From the NCBI RefSeq assembly GCF_003812745.1, contig NZ_CP033831.1, positions 2,170,001 to 2,234,000 on the forward strand: 64,000 nucleotides of DNA, in the 5' to 3' direction. Of the stretch, positions 31,889 to 41,669 are shown in pieces; the stretch's first letter is position 1; each line of letters starts with the position of its first letter. Below the pieces are notes generated by a model. The model did no database searches, had not been told where the DNA came from, and saw nothing but the letters and a program-made list of their open reading frames with translations. The translations under genes and the position numbers were made by a program. Source of the DNA: Serratia sp. FDAARGOS_506 (GTDB lineage: Bacteria; Pseudomonadota; Gammaproteobacteria; Enterobacterales; Enterobacteriaceae).

Positions 31889-32893
31889 GTGAAACTGGAT
31901 GAAATCGCGCGTCTCGCGGGCGTTTCGCGCACGACGGCCAGTTACGTCATCAACGGCAAGGCGAAACAGTATCGTGTCAGCGATAAAACCGTCGAGAAAG
32001 TGATGGCCGTGGTCAGGGAGCATAATTATCACCCGAATGCCGTCGCGGCGGGGCTGCGCGCCGGGCGTACCCGTTCTATCGGTCTGGTGATCCCGGATCT
32101 GGAAAATACCAGCTATACCCGCATCGCCAACTACCTGGAACGTCAGGCGCGTCAGCGTGGCTACCAATTGCTGATCGCCTGTTCCGAAGATCAGCCGGAC
32201 AACGAAATGCGCTGTATCGAACACCTGCTGCAGCGCCAGGTGGATGCCATCATCGTCTCCACCGCCTTGCCGCCGGAACATCCCTTCTATCAACGCTGGG
32301 CCAACGATCCGCTGCCGATCATTGCGCTGGACCGCGCGCTGGATCGCGAGCATTTCATCAGTGTCGTCGGAGCCGATCAGGAAGACGCCTTTGCGCTGGC
32401 GCAGGAGCTGCGCACCTTCCCGGCGGAATCGGTGCTGTACCTGGGCGCTTTGCCGGAGCTTTCGGTGAGCTTCCTGCGTGAGCAGGGTTTCCGCCAGGCC
32501 TGGCAAGAGGATCCTCGCCACGTCGATTACCTGTATGCCAACAGCTATGAACGTGAAGCAGCCGGCGCGCTGTTTGCCGAATGGCTGAAAACGCACCCGA
32601 TGCCGCAGGCGCTGTTCACCACCTCGTTCTCGCTGTTGCAGGGTGTGATGGACGTGACGCTGAAGCAACGCGGCCGTTTGCCGACCGACCTGGCAATTGC
32701 CACCTTCGGCGACCATGAACTGTTGGATTTCCTCGAGTGCCCGGTGCTTGCGGTGGCGCAGCGCCATCGCGACGTGGCCGAGCGCGTGCTGGAGCTGGTG
32801 TTGGCCAGCCTGGACGAACCGCGAAAACCCAAGCCGGGACTGACGCGTATTCGCCGCAATCTGTTCCGCCGCGGCAGCCTGAGCCGCAAATAG
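31889..32893 (+). CDS. cra: Catabolite repressor/activator Cra (FruR)
   Basis: LacI-family regulator of central carbon flow; fructose 1-phosphate (or fructose 1,6-bisphosphate) releases it from DNA. It has 334 residues, as in E. coli. The N-terminal helix-turn-helix is [20 protein letters not shown], with the hinge near residue 60, then a periplasmic-binding-like effector domain. The start is a GTG at 31889 with AAGGGG upstream; E. coli cra also starts with GTG. Downstream is a terminator shared with alaE. In E. coli mraZ follows; here alaE and about 860 bases lie between. Confidence 0.96.
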   Translation: MKLDEIARLAGVSRTTASYVINGKAKQYRVSDKTVEKVMAVVREHNYHPNAVAAGLRAGRTRSIGLVIPDLENTSYTRIANYLERQARQRGYQLLIACSEDQPDNEMRCIEHLLQRQVDAIIVSTALPPEHPFYQRWANDPLPIIALDRALDREHFISVVGADQEDAFALAQELRTFPAESVLYLGALPELSVSFLREQGFRQAWQEDPRHVDYLYANSYEREAAGALFAEWLKTHPMPQALFTTSFSLLQGVMDVTLKQRGRLPTDLAIATFGDHELLDFLECPVLAVAQRHRDVAERVLELVLASLDEPRKPKPGLTRIRRNLFRRGSLSRK

Positions 32894-32904
32894 TTCGCTT
32901 CACG

Positions 32905-32930
32905 GGAGCCCGCCTTGTCGGGCTCCGGGT
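32905..32930. terminator. Terminator between convergent cra and alaE
   Basis: Eight-bp perfect stem GGAGCCCG / CGGGCTCC (32905-32926) with a 6-base loop, followed on the plus strand by GGGTTT. It lies 12 bases after cra and ends just before the alaE stop at 32931. Confidence 0.75.
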
Positions 32931-33371
32931 TTAGACGTAGCCCGCTACTCGGAACAGCCGCCGGCAATATTCCAGGAAATAACCATACACCACGCCCATC
33001 GCCATGGACACCAGCGCATTGCTGGTGACTGCTGCCAGCATTTGTTGGCCGTCGGCGCCCACGCTCCACAGAATGGCGGCATAAACCGGCGATTGGAAGC
33101 TGACGTAGGCCAGCAGGTCGGCGAGGTTGCGCAGCACGAACTGGCCGCGCGGGCAGCGGCGCGCCGTGCGGATAAACAGATCTCGATAGCGGCCGTAAGG
33201 CCAGGCGATCAGGATGTTAACCGGGATCGACAGCAGGCGCGAAGAGAGGGATTGCTGGAAACTCATGCCGGAGATCAACACTTCTATCGCCATGCCGGCG
33301 ATAAAGCAGTACACCACCAGTGCGAACGTATCGGCAGCGGCGCTACGCCAGTGAGCGGCGGGCGAAAGCAT
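32931..33371 (-). CDS. alaE: L-alanine exporter AlaE
   Basis: Small inner-membrane exporter of L-alanine. The 146-residue protein (E. coli AlaE 149) has four hydrophobic segments and keeps the recalled conserved parts: [55 protein letters not shown] and [16 protein letters not shown]. The start ATG is at 33371. In E. coli K-12 alaE lies elsewhere (near 60 min), so its place between cra and mraZ is a lineage difference. It is monocistronic, convergent with cra. Confidence 0.92.
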   Translation of the reverse strand: MLSPAAHWRSAAADTFALVVYCFIAGMAIEVLISGMSFQQSLSSRLLSIPVNILIAWPYGRYRDLFIRTARRCPRGQFVLRNLADLLAYVSFQSPVYAAILWSVGADGQQMLAAVTSNALVSMAMGVVYGYFLEYCRRLFRVAGYV

Positions 33372-34142
33372 GTATCATCCCCTTTGGTTATAATTCTGTT
33401 AAATTATTAATTAATGGGTGTTAATTCTGGTTTCTTGCCTTTTATGTAGTGTACTAATCTGCATTGTATTTTTTAACTAGATTTATATTTTTATTTTTAA
33501 CATTTGTTCGGTTTTTGTCCTGCAGAACCGGGGGAGGGGAGAGGGGGAAGAGATTAAAATCGGCGTTTTGAAATAAACTCATTAAAAACATATGGTTGCG
33601 ATTTTTGACATCGAGTGGGATTTTTTTCCGGTAAAAATTGTGGAAATAAAGGTGTAAGAAAATGAAACCATAATTGTAAACAGGTATTTTGGGAATAATC
33701 TTACCAAATTGATTTAAATCGAAATTACTTCTGCTCGTAATATCCGAGCCATTTATTTTTATCGCAGCCTCATCACTGCGGTGCAAATTGCAGTAAAATA
33801 GCGCCCGGCTTTACGGTGAATAACGATTGAGCGTTATTAACTCAAGTAGTTATGGCCTTATTCCGCGAGCGGATAGCCTAACGCCGAGCCTTGGCGGGCG
33901 CGGCTCGCCAGCGCTTACAGCCCTGAGATTGCCGAGCTGAAAAATGAGACATGGCTTGCAGAAGGAAGTAATGAGTTAATTAATCGCCAGTTCGTCAGGT
34001 TTTTAATCAGATTCTTTCCGCTTAGAAAATTCTCTCCGTTTATCATGGTGTTAATTTTTAATCGTCGAATAATCAGAGTTTCTTTCGCGAGTCAGCTCCC
34101 AAAATGACCAGAGAAATATTGCCAAAGCGCTGGCGCTCTGGC
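33372..34142. other. AT-rich gene-free stretch between alaE and the mraZ promoter
   Basis: About 770 bases with base composition unlike the neighbouring genes, very A/T-rich from 33380 to 33760 and again from 33960 to 34090. The first part must hold the alaE promoter (reading left). I see several short hairpins: GCTCG-taatatc-CGAGC (33733-33749), AATAACG-attgag-CGTTATT (33819-33838) and CGAGCC-ttggcgggcg-CGGCTCG (33884-33907). There is a purine-rich tract GGGGGAGGGGAGAGGGGG at 33530-33547. An open frame of 110 codons on the minus strand (33454-33786) would begin with TTG, and I do not accept it as a gene. No recognised RNA. Confidence 0.5.
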
Positions 34143-34172
34143 TTGACAAGGTTTTCATACCCTCCGTAAACT
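34143..34172 (+). promoter_or_regulatory. mraZ (dcw cluster) promoter Pmra
   Basis: TTGACA (34143-34148), an 18-base spacer and TAAACT (34167-34172). The predicted start is about 55 bases before mraZ. This is the main promoter expected for the dcw cluster, and the MraZ operator begins just downstream. Confidence 0.8.
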
Positions 34173-34180
34173 CCATTGTG

Positions 34181-34204
34181 TGGGAATTTGTGGGGTAAAG
34201 TGGT
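34181..34204 (+). promoter_or_regulatory. MraZ operator: three direct TGGG-type repeats
   Basis: TGGG at 34181, TGGG at 34191 and TGGT at 34201, spaced exactly 10 bases (one helical turn). In E. coli, MraZ represses its own operon by binding TGGG/TGGT direct repeats at the start of the transcript; the sequence and spacing here fit. Confidence 0.85.
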
Positions 34205-34233
34205 GAAAACGGTCACTAAGGGGTAGCTCAGGA

Positions 34234-34692
34234 ATGTTCCGTGGAGCGACGATGGTCAACCTCGACAGTAAAGGGCGGCTTGCCGTACCTACCCGATATC
34301 GGGAATTGCTCAACGAGGAATCGCAAGGCCAAATGGTCTGTACCATTGACCTCCATCAGCCCTGCCTGCTGCTTTATCCTTTGCCCGAATGGGAAATTAT
34401 TGAACAAAAATTATCACGTCTGTCGAGCATGAATCCCGCCGAGCGCCGCGTTCAGCGCCTGTTGTTGGGGCATGCCAGTGAGTGTCAGATGGATAGTGCC
34501 GGTCGTTTGCTGTTAGCCAATACGCTGCGTCAGCACGCCGGACTCACGAAAGAAGTGATGCTGGTCGGTCAGTTCAACAAGTTTGAACTGTGGGATGAAC
34601 AGACCTGGTATCAACAAGTCAAGGATGATATTGACGCTGAACAGTCGACTCAGGAACCGTTGTCTGAGCGGCTACAGGACTTGTCGCTATAA
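34234..34692 (+). CDS. mraZ: Transcriptional regulator MraZ
   Basis: First gene of the dcw cluster; a ring-forming DNA-binding protein that represses its own operon. The 152-residue product (same as E. coli) has two SpoVT/AbrB-like halves, each with the DxxxR motif: D11-SKG-R15 and D87-SAG-R91. The ATG start ([14 protein letters not shown]) has AGGAA upstream. It is two bases from rsmH. Its likely operator is the TGGG repeat array 30-53 bases upstream. Confidence 0.96.
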   Translation: MFRGATMVNLDSKGRLAVPTRYRELLNEESQGQMVCTIDLHQPCLLLYPLPEWEIIEQKLSRLSSMNPAERRVQRLLLGHASECQMDSAGRLLLANTLRQHAGLTKEVMLVGQFNKFELWDEQTWYQQVKDDIDAEQSTQEPLSERLQDLSL

Positions 34693-34694
34693 GC

Positions 34695-35636
34695 ATGCTG
34701 GAAAACTATAAACACACCACCGTCCTGCTGGACGAAGCCGTCAACGGCCTCAACATCCGCAGCAACGGCATATATATCGACGGTACTTTTGGTCGCGGTG
34801 GCCATTCTCGTCTGATTCTGTCCCAACTGGGGCCGGAAGGACGCTTGCTGGCGATTGACCGTGACCATCAGGCGATTGCAGCCGCCAAATCTATTGAAGA
34901 TCCTCGTTTTACCATCGTACACGGCCCATTCTCCGAGTTGTCGCACTATGTGCGGGAACGCGAACTGGTGGGCAAGATCGACGGCGTTCTGCTCGATCTG
35001 GGCGTTTCTTCGCCGCAGCTTGACGACGCGGAGCGCGGATTCTCCTTTATGCGCGACGGGCCGCTGGACATGCGCATGGATCCGTCCACCGGCCTGTCTG
35101 CCGCAGAGTGGCTGATGAAGGCCGAAGCGGACGACATCGCCTGGGTGCTGAAAACCTTTGGCGAAGAGCGTTTCGCCAAGCGTATCGCGCGCGCCATCGT
35201 CGAAAGAAACCGCGTGGAGCCGATGACGCGCACCAAAGAGTTGGCGGATCTGATTGCCGATGCCAGCCCGTTCCGTGAAAAGCACAAGCATCCGGCGACG
35301 CGCAGCTTCCAGGCGATTCGTATCTATATCAACAGCGAGCTGGAAGAGATCGAGCGTGCGCTCGACGGCGCGCTGGAAGTGCTGGCCCCACAGGGCCGTT
35401 TGTCGATCATCAGCTTCCACTCGCTGGAAGACCGCATCGTCAAACGCTTTATGCGTCACCATAGCCGCGGCGCCCAGGTGCCGGCGGGCATTCCGTTGAC
35501 CGAAGAACAGCTGCGCGGCATGGGCGGCCGGACGCTGAAAGCGCTGGGAAAAATGATGCCTTCGGAAGCGGAAGTGGCGGACAACCCGCGTGCGCGCAGC
35601 TCGGTGCTGCGTATTGCTGAGAGGATGCCCGCGTGA
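34695..35636 (+). CDS. rsmH: 16S rRNA (cytosine1402-N4)-methyltransferase RsmH (MraW)
   Basis: SAM-dependent enzyme that makes N4-methyl C1402 in the ribosomal P site. It has 313 residues, same as E. coli. SAM motif [10 protein letters not shown] at residues 29-38, then DRD (about 56) and the catalytic-region [18 protein letters not shown], followed by the family-specific helical insertion and the [11 protein letters not shown] motif. It begins 2 bases after mraZ and overlaps ftsL by four bases (GTGA). Confidence 0.97.
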   Translation: MLENYKHTTVLLDEAVNGLNIRSNGIYIDGTFGRGGHSRLILSQLGPEGRLLAIDRDHQAIAAAKSIEDPRFTIVHGPFSELSHYVRERELVGKIDGVLLDLGVSSPQLDDAERGFSFMRDGPLDMRMDPSTGLSAAEWLMKAEADDIAWVLKTFGEERFAKRIARAIVERNRVEPMTRTKELADLIADASPFREKHKHPATRSFQAIRIYINSELEEIERALDGALEVLAPQGRLSIISFHSLEDRIVKRFMRHHSRGAQVPAGIPLTEEQLRGMGGRTLKALGKMMPSEAEVADNPRARSSVLRIAERMPA

Positions 35637-35953
35637 TCGGCAACGAACGCCACGGTTTGGTCGGGGTCATTGGCGGCGACCTGCTGCGCAACGCCAAGAT
35701 CCCCATGATTTTACTGATTGCGTCACTGGTCTCCGCGATTTTCGTGGTGACCACCGCGCACCGCACCCGCCTGCTGACCGCCGAGCGCGAGCAGCTGGTT
35801 CTGGAGCGCGATGCGCTGGATATCGAGTGGCGCAACCTGATTTTAGAAGAGAACGCCCTCGGCGATCACAGCCGGGTTGAACGTATCGCAACAGAAAAAC
35901 TGCAGATGCAACATGTTGATCCATCGCAGGAAAATATCATAGTTAAACAATGA
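35633..35953 (+). CDS. ftsL: Cell division protein FtsL
   Basis: Bitopic inner-membrane divisome protein that works with FtsB and FtsQ to activate FtsWI. 106 residues: short cytoplasmic part, one membrane segment (about 23-43), and a periplasmic coiled coil (about 45-90) ending DPSQENI. The start is a GTG at 35633 overlapping the rsmH stop, with AGAGGAT upstream. It lacks the first 15 or so residues of E. coli FtsL (121 aa); the rest, from HALPGVIG-like to DPSQENI, aligns well. A longer start inside rsmH cannot be ruled out. Confidence 0.93.
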   Translation: MIGNERHGLVGVIGGDLLRNAKIPMILLIASLVSAIFVVTTAHRTRLLTAEREQLVLERDALDIEWRNLILEENALGDHSRVERIATEKLQMQHVDPSQENIIVKQ

Positions 35954-35995
35954 ATGGTTTAACCGGAATAATGACACGGAGTAGAAAGGAAACGC

Positions 35996-37759
35996 ATGAA
36001 AGCAGCGCGCCCCGGTAAGTTGAGACGCCAGGAAGATCAGGCCAGCTTTGTCAGCTGGCGTTTTGCGTTGCTGTGCGGCTGCATTTTGCTGGCGATGGTC
36101 GGCCTGATGCTGCGCGTCGCGTACCTGCAGGTCATCAACCCCGATCGTCTGGTGAAAGAAGGCGACATGCGTTCGCTGCGCGTGCAGGAAGTGCCGACCG
36201 CGCGCGGCATGATCAGCGATCGCGCCGGCCGTCCGTTGGCGGTCAGCGTGCCGGTCAATGCGGTGTGGGCGGATCCGAAAGAGCTGAACGAGCGCGGCGG
36301 CATCACGCTGGACAGCCGTTGGAAAGCGCTTTCCGATGCGCTGAACATCCCGCTGGACCAATTATCCAACCGTATTAACGCCAACCCGAAAGGGCGCTTC
36401 GTTTATCTGGCGCGCCAGGTTAACCCGGCGATCGGCGACTACATCCACAAGCTCAAGTTGCCGGGGATCTACCTGCGGCAGGAGTCACGCCGGTACTATC
36501 CGGCGGGGCAGGTGACGTCGCACATCATCGGCGTGACCAACATCGACGGGCAAGGTATCGAAGGCGTAGAGAAGAGCTTCGACCGCTGGCTGACCGGGCA
36601 ACCGGGTGAGAGAACGGTGCGTAAGGACCGCTTCGGCCGGGTCATCGAAGATATCTCCTCCGTCGACAGCCAGGCGGCGCACAACCTGGTACTGAGCGTC
36701 GATGAACGCCTGCAGGCGCTGGTGTATCGCGAGCTGAACAACGCCGTGGCGTTCAACAAGGCCGAGTCGGGCACTGCGGTGCTGATCGACGTGAACACCG
36801 GCGAAGTGCTGGCGATGGCCAACAGCCCGTCTTACAACCCGAACAACATGGCCGGTACGCCGAAAGAGACCATGCGTAACCGTGCCATCACCGATATTTT
36901 TGAACCCGGTTCAACCGTGAAGCCGATGGTGGTGATGACCGCGCTGCAAAACGGCGTGGTGAGAGAAAACAGCGTGCTGAACACCATCCCGTACCGCATT
37001 CAGGGCCACGAGATCAAAGACGTGGCGCGGTACTCGGAGCTGTCATTGACCGGGATCTTGCAGAAGTCGAGTAACGTCGGTGTTTCAAAGCTGGCGTTAG
37101 CGATGCCGTCCTCAGCGTTAGTAGATACTTACTCTCGTTTTGGGCTGGGAAAAGCGACCAATTTGGGGCTGGTCGGAGAAAGCAGTGGCATATACCCAAA
37201 AAAACAACGGTGGTCTGACATAGAGAGGGCCACCTTCTCTTTCGGCTACGGGCTGATGGTAACTCCGTTACAGTTGGCGCGAGTCTATGCAACGATCGGC
37301 AGCCTGGGCGTGTATCGCCCATTGTCGATCACCAAGGTTGACCCTCCGGTCGCCGGTGAACGCGTTTTCCCTGAACCTCTGGTGCGCACCGTGGTGCACA
37401 TGATGGAAAGCGTGGCCTTGCCGGGTGGCGGCGGCGTGAAAGCCGCCATCAAGGGATACCGTATCGCCATCAAAACCGGTACCGCGAAAAAAGTGGGTCC
37501 GGACGGCAAATACGTCAACCGATACATCGCTTATACCGCCGGCGTCGCGCCGGCAAGTAACCCCCGTTTTGCCCTGGTGGTCGTCATCAACGACCCGCAG
37601 GGTGGGAAATACTATGGTGGCGCAATCTCCGCGCCGGTGTTCGGTGCCATCATGGGCGGCGTATTACGTACCATGAACGTCGAGCCTGACGCGTTGCCTA
37701 CCGGTGACAAAAGCGAATTAGTGATTAACAAGAAAGAGGGTTCAGGTGGCAGATCGTAA
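35996..37759 (+). CDS. ftsI: Septal peptidoglycan transpeptidase FtsI (PBP3)
   Basis: Class B penicillin-binding protein that crosslinks septal peptidoglycan with FtsW. It has 587 residues (E. coli 588). One membrane segment (about 21-40), a periplasmic pedestal domain, then the transpeptidase domain with S306-TVK (catalytic serine), S358-SN and K493-TGT. The last residues (after about 575) are the part processed by Prc in E. coli. Codons 360-435 show marked use of rare codons (TTA, TCA, GTA, ATA, AGG, GGA, CGA) unlike the rest of the gene; see the FtsO entry. It starts 42 bases after ftsL and overlaps murE by 14. Confidence 0.97.
   Translation: MKAARPGKLRRQEDQASFVSWRFALLCGCILLAMVGLMLRVAYLQVINPDRLVKEGDMRSLRVQEVPTARGMISDRAGRPLAVSVPVNAVWADPKELNERGGITLDSRWKALSDALNIPLDQLSNRINANPKGRFVYLARQVNPAIGDYIHKLKLPGIYLRQESRRYYPAGQVTSHIIGVTNIDGQGIEGVEKSFDRWLTGQPGERTVRKDRFGRVIEDISSVDSQAAHNLVLSVDERLQALVYRELNNAVAFNKAESGTAVLIDVNTGEVLAMANSPSYNPNNMAGTPKETMRNRAITDIFEPGSTVKPMVVMTALQNGVVRENSVLNTIPYRIQGHEIKDVARYSELSLTGILQKSSNVGVSKLALAMPSSALVDTYSRFGLGKATNLGLVGESSGIYPKKQRWSDIERATFSFGYGLMVTPLQLARVYATIGSLGVYRPLSITKVDPPVAGERVFPEPLVRTVVHMMESVALPGGGGVKAAIKGYRIAIKTGTAKKVGPDGKYVNRYIAYTAGVAPASNPRFALVVVINDPQGGKYYGGAISAPVFGAIMGGVLRTMNVEPDALPTGDKSELVINKKEGSGGRS
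37150..37245 (+). ncRNA. ftsO: Probable FtsO-type ORF-internal sponge RNA within ftsI
   Basis: In E. coli an internal ftsI RNA, FtsO, sponges the sRNA RybB. The matching segment here holds GAAAGCAGTGGC (37178-37189), whose reverse complement begins GCCACTGCTTT, equal to the first 11 bases of RybB as I recall it. A hairpin AGAGA...TCTCT (37222-37240) followed by TTTCGG could form the 3' end. The surrounding codons are oddly rare and, against recalled E. coli ftsI, synonymous sites look frozen. The ends given are approximate. Confidence 0.6.
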
Positions 37760-39233
37760 TTTGCGCGACTTACTCGCCCCGTGGGTGCCGACGGCACCCG
37801 GGCGCGCGCTGCGGGAAATGACATTAGACAGCCGTGTGGCGGCTGCCGGGGATCTGTTTGTCGCCGTTGTCGGCCATCAAACGGATGGACGCCGCTATAT
37901 TCCGCAGGCCATCGCGCAGGGCGTCGCCGCTGTGATCGCCGAAGCTGACGGTCAGGCCGAAGACGGCGCCATCGTTGAAATGCACGGCGTGCCGGTGATC
38001 TACCTGAGCCAACTGAACCAGCGCCTTTCCGCGCTGGCCGGGCGTTTTTACCATCAGCCGGGCGAGCGTCTGCGTCTGGTCGGCGTGACCGGTACCAACG
38101 GCAAAACCACCACCACCCAACTGCTGGCGCAGTGGAGCCAACTGCTGGGCGAAACCAGCGCGGTGATGGGTACCGTCGGCAACGGCCTGCTGGGCCAGGT
38201 GTGTCCGACCGAGAATACCACCGGTTCTGCGGTGGATGTTCAACACGTATTAAACGATTTGGCGGAACAGGGCGCGACCTTCGCCGCCATGGAAGTCTCT
38301 TCCCACGGTCTGGTGCAACACCGGGTAGCGGCGCTGCCGTTCGCCGCCGCGGTCTTCACCAACCTGAGCCGTGACCACCTGGATTACCACGGTGACATGG
38401 CCAATTACGAGGCGGCCAAATGGTCGCTGTTCGCTGCCCACAGCGTGGGGCAGGCGATCATCAACGCGGACGATGAAGTCGGTCAGCGCTGGCTCGGCAA
38501 GCTGCCGGATGCGGTGGCGGTGACGATGCAGGGCAACCTGCAGCCGGGCTGTCACGGCCGCTGGCTGAAAACCACGGCGGTTGACTATCACGACAACGGC
38601 GCCACCGTTCGTTTCAGCTCCAGTTGGGGCGACGGCGAGATCGAAAGCCGCCTGATGGGCGCTTTCAACGTCAGCAACCTGCTGTTGGCATTGGCGACGC
38701 TGTTGTCACTGGGCTATCCGCTGGAGGCGTTGGTGGAAACCGGCAGCCGCCTGCAGCCGGTCTGCGGCCGTATGGAAGTGTTTAACGCGCCGGGCAAACC
38801 GACGGTGGTGGTGGATTACGCCCACACGCCGGATGCGCTGGAGAAAGCGCTGGAAGCCGCGCGTCTGCACTGCCAGGGGCAGCTGTGGTGCGTGTTCGGC
38901 TGCGGCGGCGATCGCGACAAGGGCAAGCGTCCGCTGATGGGTGGCATCGCCGAGCAGTTCGCCGATCGCGTGGTGATCACCGATGACAACCCGCGTACCG
39001 AAGAGCCGCGCGCGATTATCAACGACATCCTGACCGGATTGCTGGACGCCGGGCAGGCGCTGGTGATCCACGGCCGCGCCGAAGCGGTGACCAGCGCCAT
39101 CATGCAGGCGCAGGAACAGGATGTGGTGTTGGTGGCAGGCAAAGGCCACGAAGATTATCAGCAGGTAGGCAACCGCCGCCTGGATTACTCCGACCGCACG
39201 ACGGTCGCCCGACTGCTGGGGGTGCTGGCATGA
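37746..39233 (+). CDS. murE: UDP-MurNAc-Ala-Glu:meso-DAP ligase MurE
   Basis: Cytoplasmic ATP-dependent ligase adding meso-diaminopimelate to UDP-MurNAc-L-Ala-D-Glu. It has 495 residues (E. coli 495). P-loop GTNGKTTT at 116-123; the meso-DAP recognition motif DDNPR (about 413-417); the carbamylated lysine region near residue 224 (YEAAKWSLF). The start is GTG at 37746, with AAGAGGGTTC upstream, overlapping ftsI by 14 bases and indicating coupled translation. It overlaps murF by four bases. Confidence 0.97.
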   Translation: MADRNLRDLLAPWVPTAPGRALREMTLDSRVAAAGDLFVAVVGHQTDGRRYIPQAIAQGVAAVIAEADGQAEDGAIVEMHGVPVIYLSQLNQRLSALAGRFYHQPGERLRLVGVTGTNGKTTTTQLLAQWSQLLGETSAVMGTVGNGLLGQVCPTENTTGSAVDVQHVLNDLAEQGATFAAMEVSSHGLVQHRVAALPFAAAVFTNLSRDHLDYHGDMANYEAAKWSLFAAHSVGQAIINADDEVGQRWLGKLPDAVAVTMQGNLQPGCHGRWLKTTAVDYHDNGATVRFSSSWGDGEIESRLMGAFNVSNLLLALATLLSLGYPLEALVETGSRLQPVCGRMEVFNAPGKPTVVVDYAHTPDALEKALEAARLHCQGQLWCVFGCGGDRDKGKRPLMGGIAEQFADRVVITDDNPRTEEPRAIINDILTGLLDAGQALVIHGRAEAVTSAIMQAQEQDVVLVAGKGHEDYQQVGNRRLDYSDRTTVARLLGVLA

Positions 39234-40591
39234 TCCCTGTCTCTCTTCAGACACTGGCTGAGGTATTGAGCGCTGAACTGATCGGCGCCGATTGCCAAAT
39301 TGTCGAGGTGACGACAGACACCCGCAAGGTGACCGCCGGTTGCCTGTTTGTGGCGCTGAAAGGCGAGCGTTTCGACGCTCATGACTTCGCGGCGGATGCC
39401 GTAGCCGCAGGTGCCGGGGCGCTGCTGGTCAGTAAGCGCTTATTGGTGGACGTGCCGCAGCTGGTGGTGCAAGACACCCGTCTGGCGTTGGGGCAGCTTG
39501 GCGCCTGGGTGCGTCAGCAGGTGCCGGCGCGCGTGGTGGCGCTAACCGGTTCCTCGGGCAAGACATCGGTGAAAGAAATGACCGCCGCCATTCTGCGCGA
39601 ATGCGGCGAAGTGTTGTATACCGCCGGCAACTTCAATAACGACATCGGCGTGCCGCTGACGCTGTTGCGTCTGGAGCCGCAGCATGATTTTGCCGTGATA
39701 GAGCTGGGCGCTAACCATATTGGCGAAATCGCTTACACCACCGCATTGACGCGTCCGCAGACCGCTTTGGTGAACAACCTGGCGGCTGCGCACCTGGAAG
39801 GCTTCGGCTCGCTGGCCGGCGTCGCCCAGGCGAAAGGTGAAATCTTTACCGGCCTGCCGGCCGACGGCGTGGCGATCATCAACGCCGATAACAACGACTG
39901 GCCGCACTGGCAAAGCATGCTGGGCGGCAAAACCGTCTGGCGCTTCTCGCCGCAGGCCGCCGAAGGCGTGGACTTCTTCGCGGATAACGTGCGGGTGAAC
40001 GGTGCAGGCACGCAGTTCACGCTGCACAGCCCGTTCGGCACCGCCGAGATCGCGCTGCCGCTGCCGGGGCGCCACAACGTGGCCAATGCGCTGGCGGCAA
40101 CGGCGCTGGCGATGTCGGTGGGTGCCACCCTCGAAGCGGTGCGTCAGGGGTTGAAACAGTTGCAGGCGGTGCCGGGGCGTCTGTACCCGGTAGCGCTGGC
40201 CGAAGGCAAGCTGCTGCTGGACGACAGCTATAACGCCAACGTTGGGTCGATGACCGCAGCGGCTCAGGTGCTGGCAGAGATGCCGGGCTACCGTGTGATG
40301 GTGGTCGGCGATATGGCCGAGCTGGGCGCAGAAGCGGAAGAGTGCCACCGTCAAGTGGGCGAAGCCACCCGTCTCGCCGGCGTCGACAAAGTGATCAGCG
40401 TCGGCGGTTTGAGCCGCGTGCTGAGCGAGGCGTCCGGCAACGGCGAACATTATCAGGACAAGACAGCAGTGATCGCGCGCGTGGCGGAATTACTGTCGAA
40501 ACATGCGGTAATTACCGTGTTAATCAAAGGTTCACGTAGTGCCGCAATGGAGCAGGTAGTACGCGCGTTACAGGAGAAAGCACCATGTTAG
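39230..40591 (+). CDS. murF: UDP-MurNAc-tripeptide:D-Ala-D-Ala ligase MurF
   Basis: Adds D-Ala-D-Ala to complete the UDP-MurNAc pentapeptide. It has 453 residues (E. coli 452). P-loop GSSGKTS at about 107-113, the [13 protein letters not shown] motif, [10 protein letters not shown], and the C-terminal domain with [11 protein letters not shown] and [10 protein letters not shown] start overlapping the murE stop by four bases; it ends 7 bases inside mraY. No irregularity. Confidence 0.97.
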   Translation: MIPVSLQTLAEVLSAELIGADCQIVEVTTDTRKVTAGCLFVALKGERFDAHDFAADAVAAGAGALLVSKRLLVDVPQLVVQDTRLALGQLGAWVRQQVPARVVALTGSSGKTSVKEMTAAILRECGEVLYTAGNFNNDIGVPLTLLRLEPQHDFAVIELGANHIGEIAYTTALTRPQTALVNNLAAAHLEGFGSLAGVAQAKGEIFTGLPADGVAIINADNNDWPHWQSMLGGKTVWRFSPQAAEGVDFFADNVRVNGAGTQFTLHSPFGTAEIALPLPGRHNVANALAATALAMSVGATLEAVRQGLKQLQAVPGRLYPVALAEGKLLLDDSYNANVGSMTAAAQVLAEMPGYRVMVVGDMAELGAEAEECHRQVGEATRLAGVDKVISVGGLSRVLSEASGNGEHYQDKTAVIARVAELLSKHAVITVLIKGSRSAAMEQVVRALQEKAPC

Positions 40592-41667
40592 TTTGGCTGG
40601 CCGAGCATTTGGTCAAGTATTACTCAGGCTTCAACGTCTTTTCTTATCTGACGTTCCGAGCCATTGTCAGCCTGCTGACCGCGCTGTTCCTGTCGTTGTG
40701 GATGGGCCCGCGGGTGATCAAGCGTCTGCAAGAAATGTCCTTTGGCCAGGTGGTACGTAACGACGGCCCCGAGTCGCACTTCAGCAAACGCGGCACGCCG
40801 ACCATGGGCGGCATCATGATCCTGACCTCCATCACCATTTCGGTGCTGATGTGGGCTTATCCGTCCAATCCGTATGTCTGGTGCGTGCTGTTCGTGCTGG
40901 TGGGTTACGGCATCGTCGGTTTTGTCGACGACTACCGCAAGGTGGTGCGTAAGGACACCAAAGGGCTGATCGCCCGCTGGAAGTATTTCTGGCAGTCGGT
41001 GATTGCGCTGATTGTCGCATTCGCCATGTACGCCGTAGGAAAAGACACGCCAGCCACCGAGCTGGTTGTGCCGTTCTTTAAGGACGTGATGCCGCAGTTG
41101 GGCTTGCTGTACATCCTGCTGGCCTATTTCGTGATCGTCGGCACCAGCAATGCGGTCAACCTGACCGACGGCCTGGACGGCCTGGCGATCATGCCGACGG
41201 TATTCGTGGCGGCCGGCTTCGCGCTGGTGGCCTGGGCGACCGGTAACATGAACTTCGCCAACTACCTGCATATTCCGTATCTGCGTCATGCCGGCGAGCT
41301 GGTGATCGTGTGTACCGCCATCGTCGGCGCCGGTCTCGGGTTCCTGTGGTTTAACACTTACCCTGCTCAGGTGTTTATGGGCGACGTCGGTTCGCTGGCG
41401 CTGGGCGGCGCGCTGGGCACCATTGCGGTGCTGCTGCGCCAGGAGTTCCTGTTGGTGATTATGGGCGGCGTATTCGTGGTAGAGACGCTGTCGGTGATCC
41501 TGCAGGTGGGGTCGTTCAAGCTGCGCGGGCAACGCATTTTCCGCATGGCGCCGATTCACCACCACTATGAATTGAAAGGCTGGCCGGAGCCGCGCGTGAT
41601 CGTGCGCTTCTGGATCATTTCGCTGATGCTGGTGCTGATTGGCCTGGCAACGCTGAAGGTGCGTTAA
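40585..41667 (+). CDS. mraY: Phospho-MurNAc-pentapeptide translocase MraY
   Basis: Integral inner-membrane enzyme that moves phospho-MurNAc-pentapeptide onto undecaprenyl phosphate, making lipid I. It has 360 residues, same as E. coli, with ten membrane segments. Conserved aspartates are in FVDDYRK (about 115-116) and [10 protein letters not shown] (about 193-196 context), and the C-terminal histidine motif [13 protein letters not shown] is intact. ATG start overlapping murF by 7 bases; 2 bases before murD. Confidence 0.97.
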   Translation: MLVWLAEHLVKYYSGFNVFSYLTFRAIVSLLTALFLSLWMGPRVIKRLQEMSFGQVVRNDGPESHFSKRGTPTMGGIMILTSITISVLMWAYPSNPYVWCVLFVLVGYGIVGFVDDYRKVVRKDTKGLIARWKYFWQSVIALIVAFAMYAVGKDTPATELVVPFFKDVMPQLGLLYILLAYFVIVGTSNAVNLTDGLDGLAIMPTVFVAAGFALVAWATGNMNFANYLHIPYLRHAGELVIVCTAIVGAGLGFLWFNTYPAQVFMGDVGSLALGGALGTIAVLLRQEFLLVIMGGVFVVETLSVILQVGSFKLRGQRIFRMAPIHHHYELKGWPEPRVIVRFWIISLMLVLIGLATLKVR

Positions 41668-41669
41668 TC

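Noticed and set aside
33454-33786. 110-codon open frame on the minus strand in the AT-rich gap after alaE
   Set aside because: Would start with TTG, has no ribosome-binding site and no recognisable domain; Asn/Lys-rich frames arise by chance in A/T-rich DNA. Kept only as part of the gap description.
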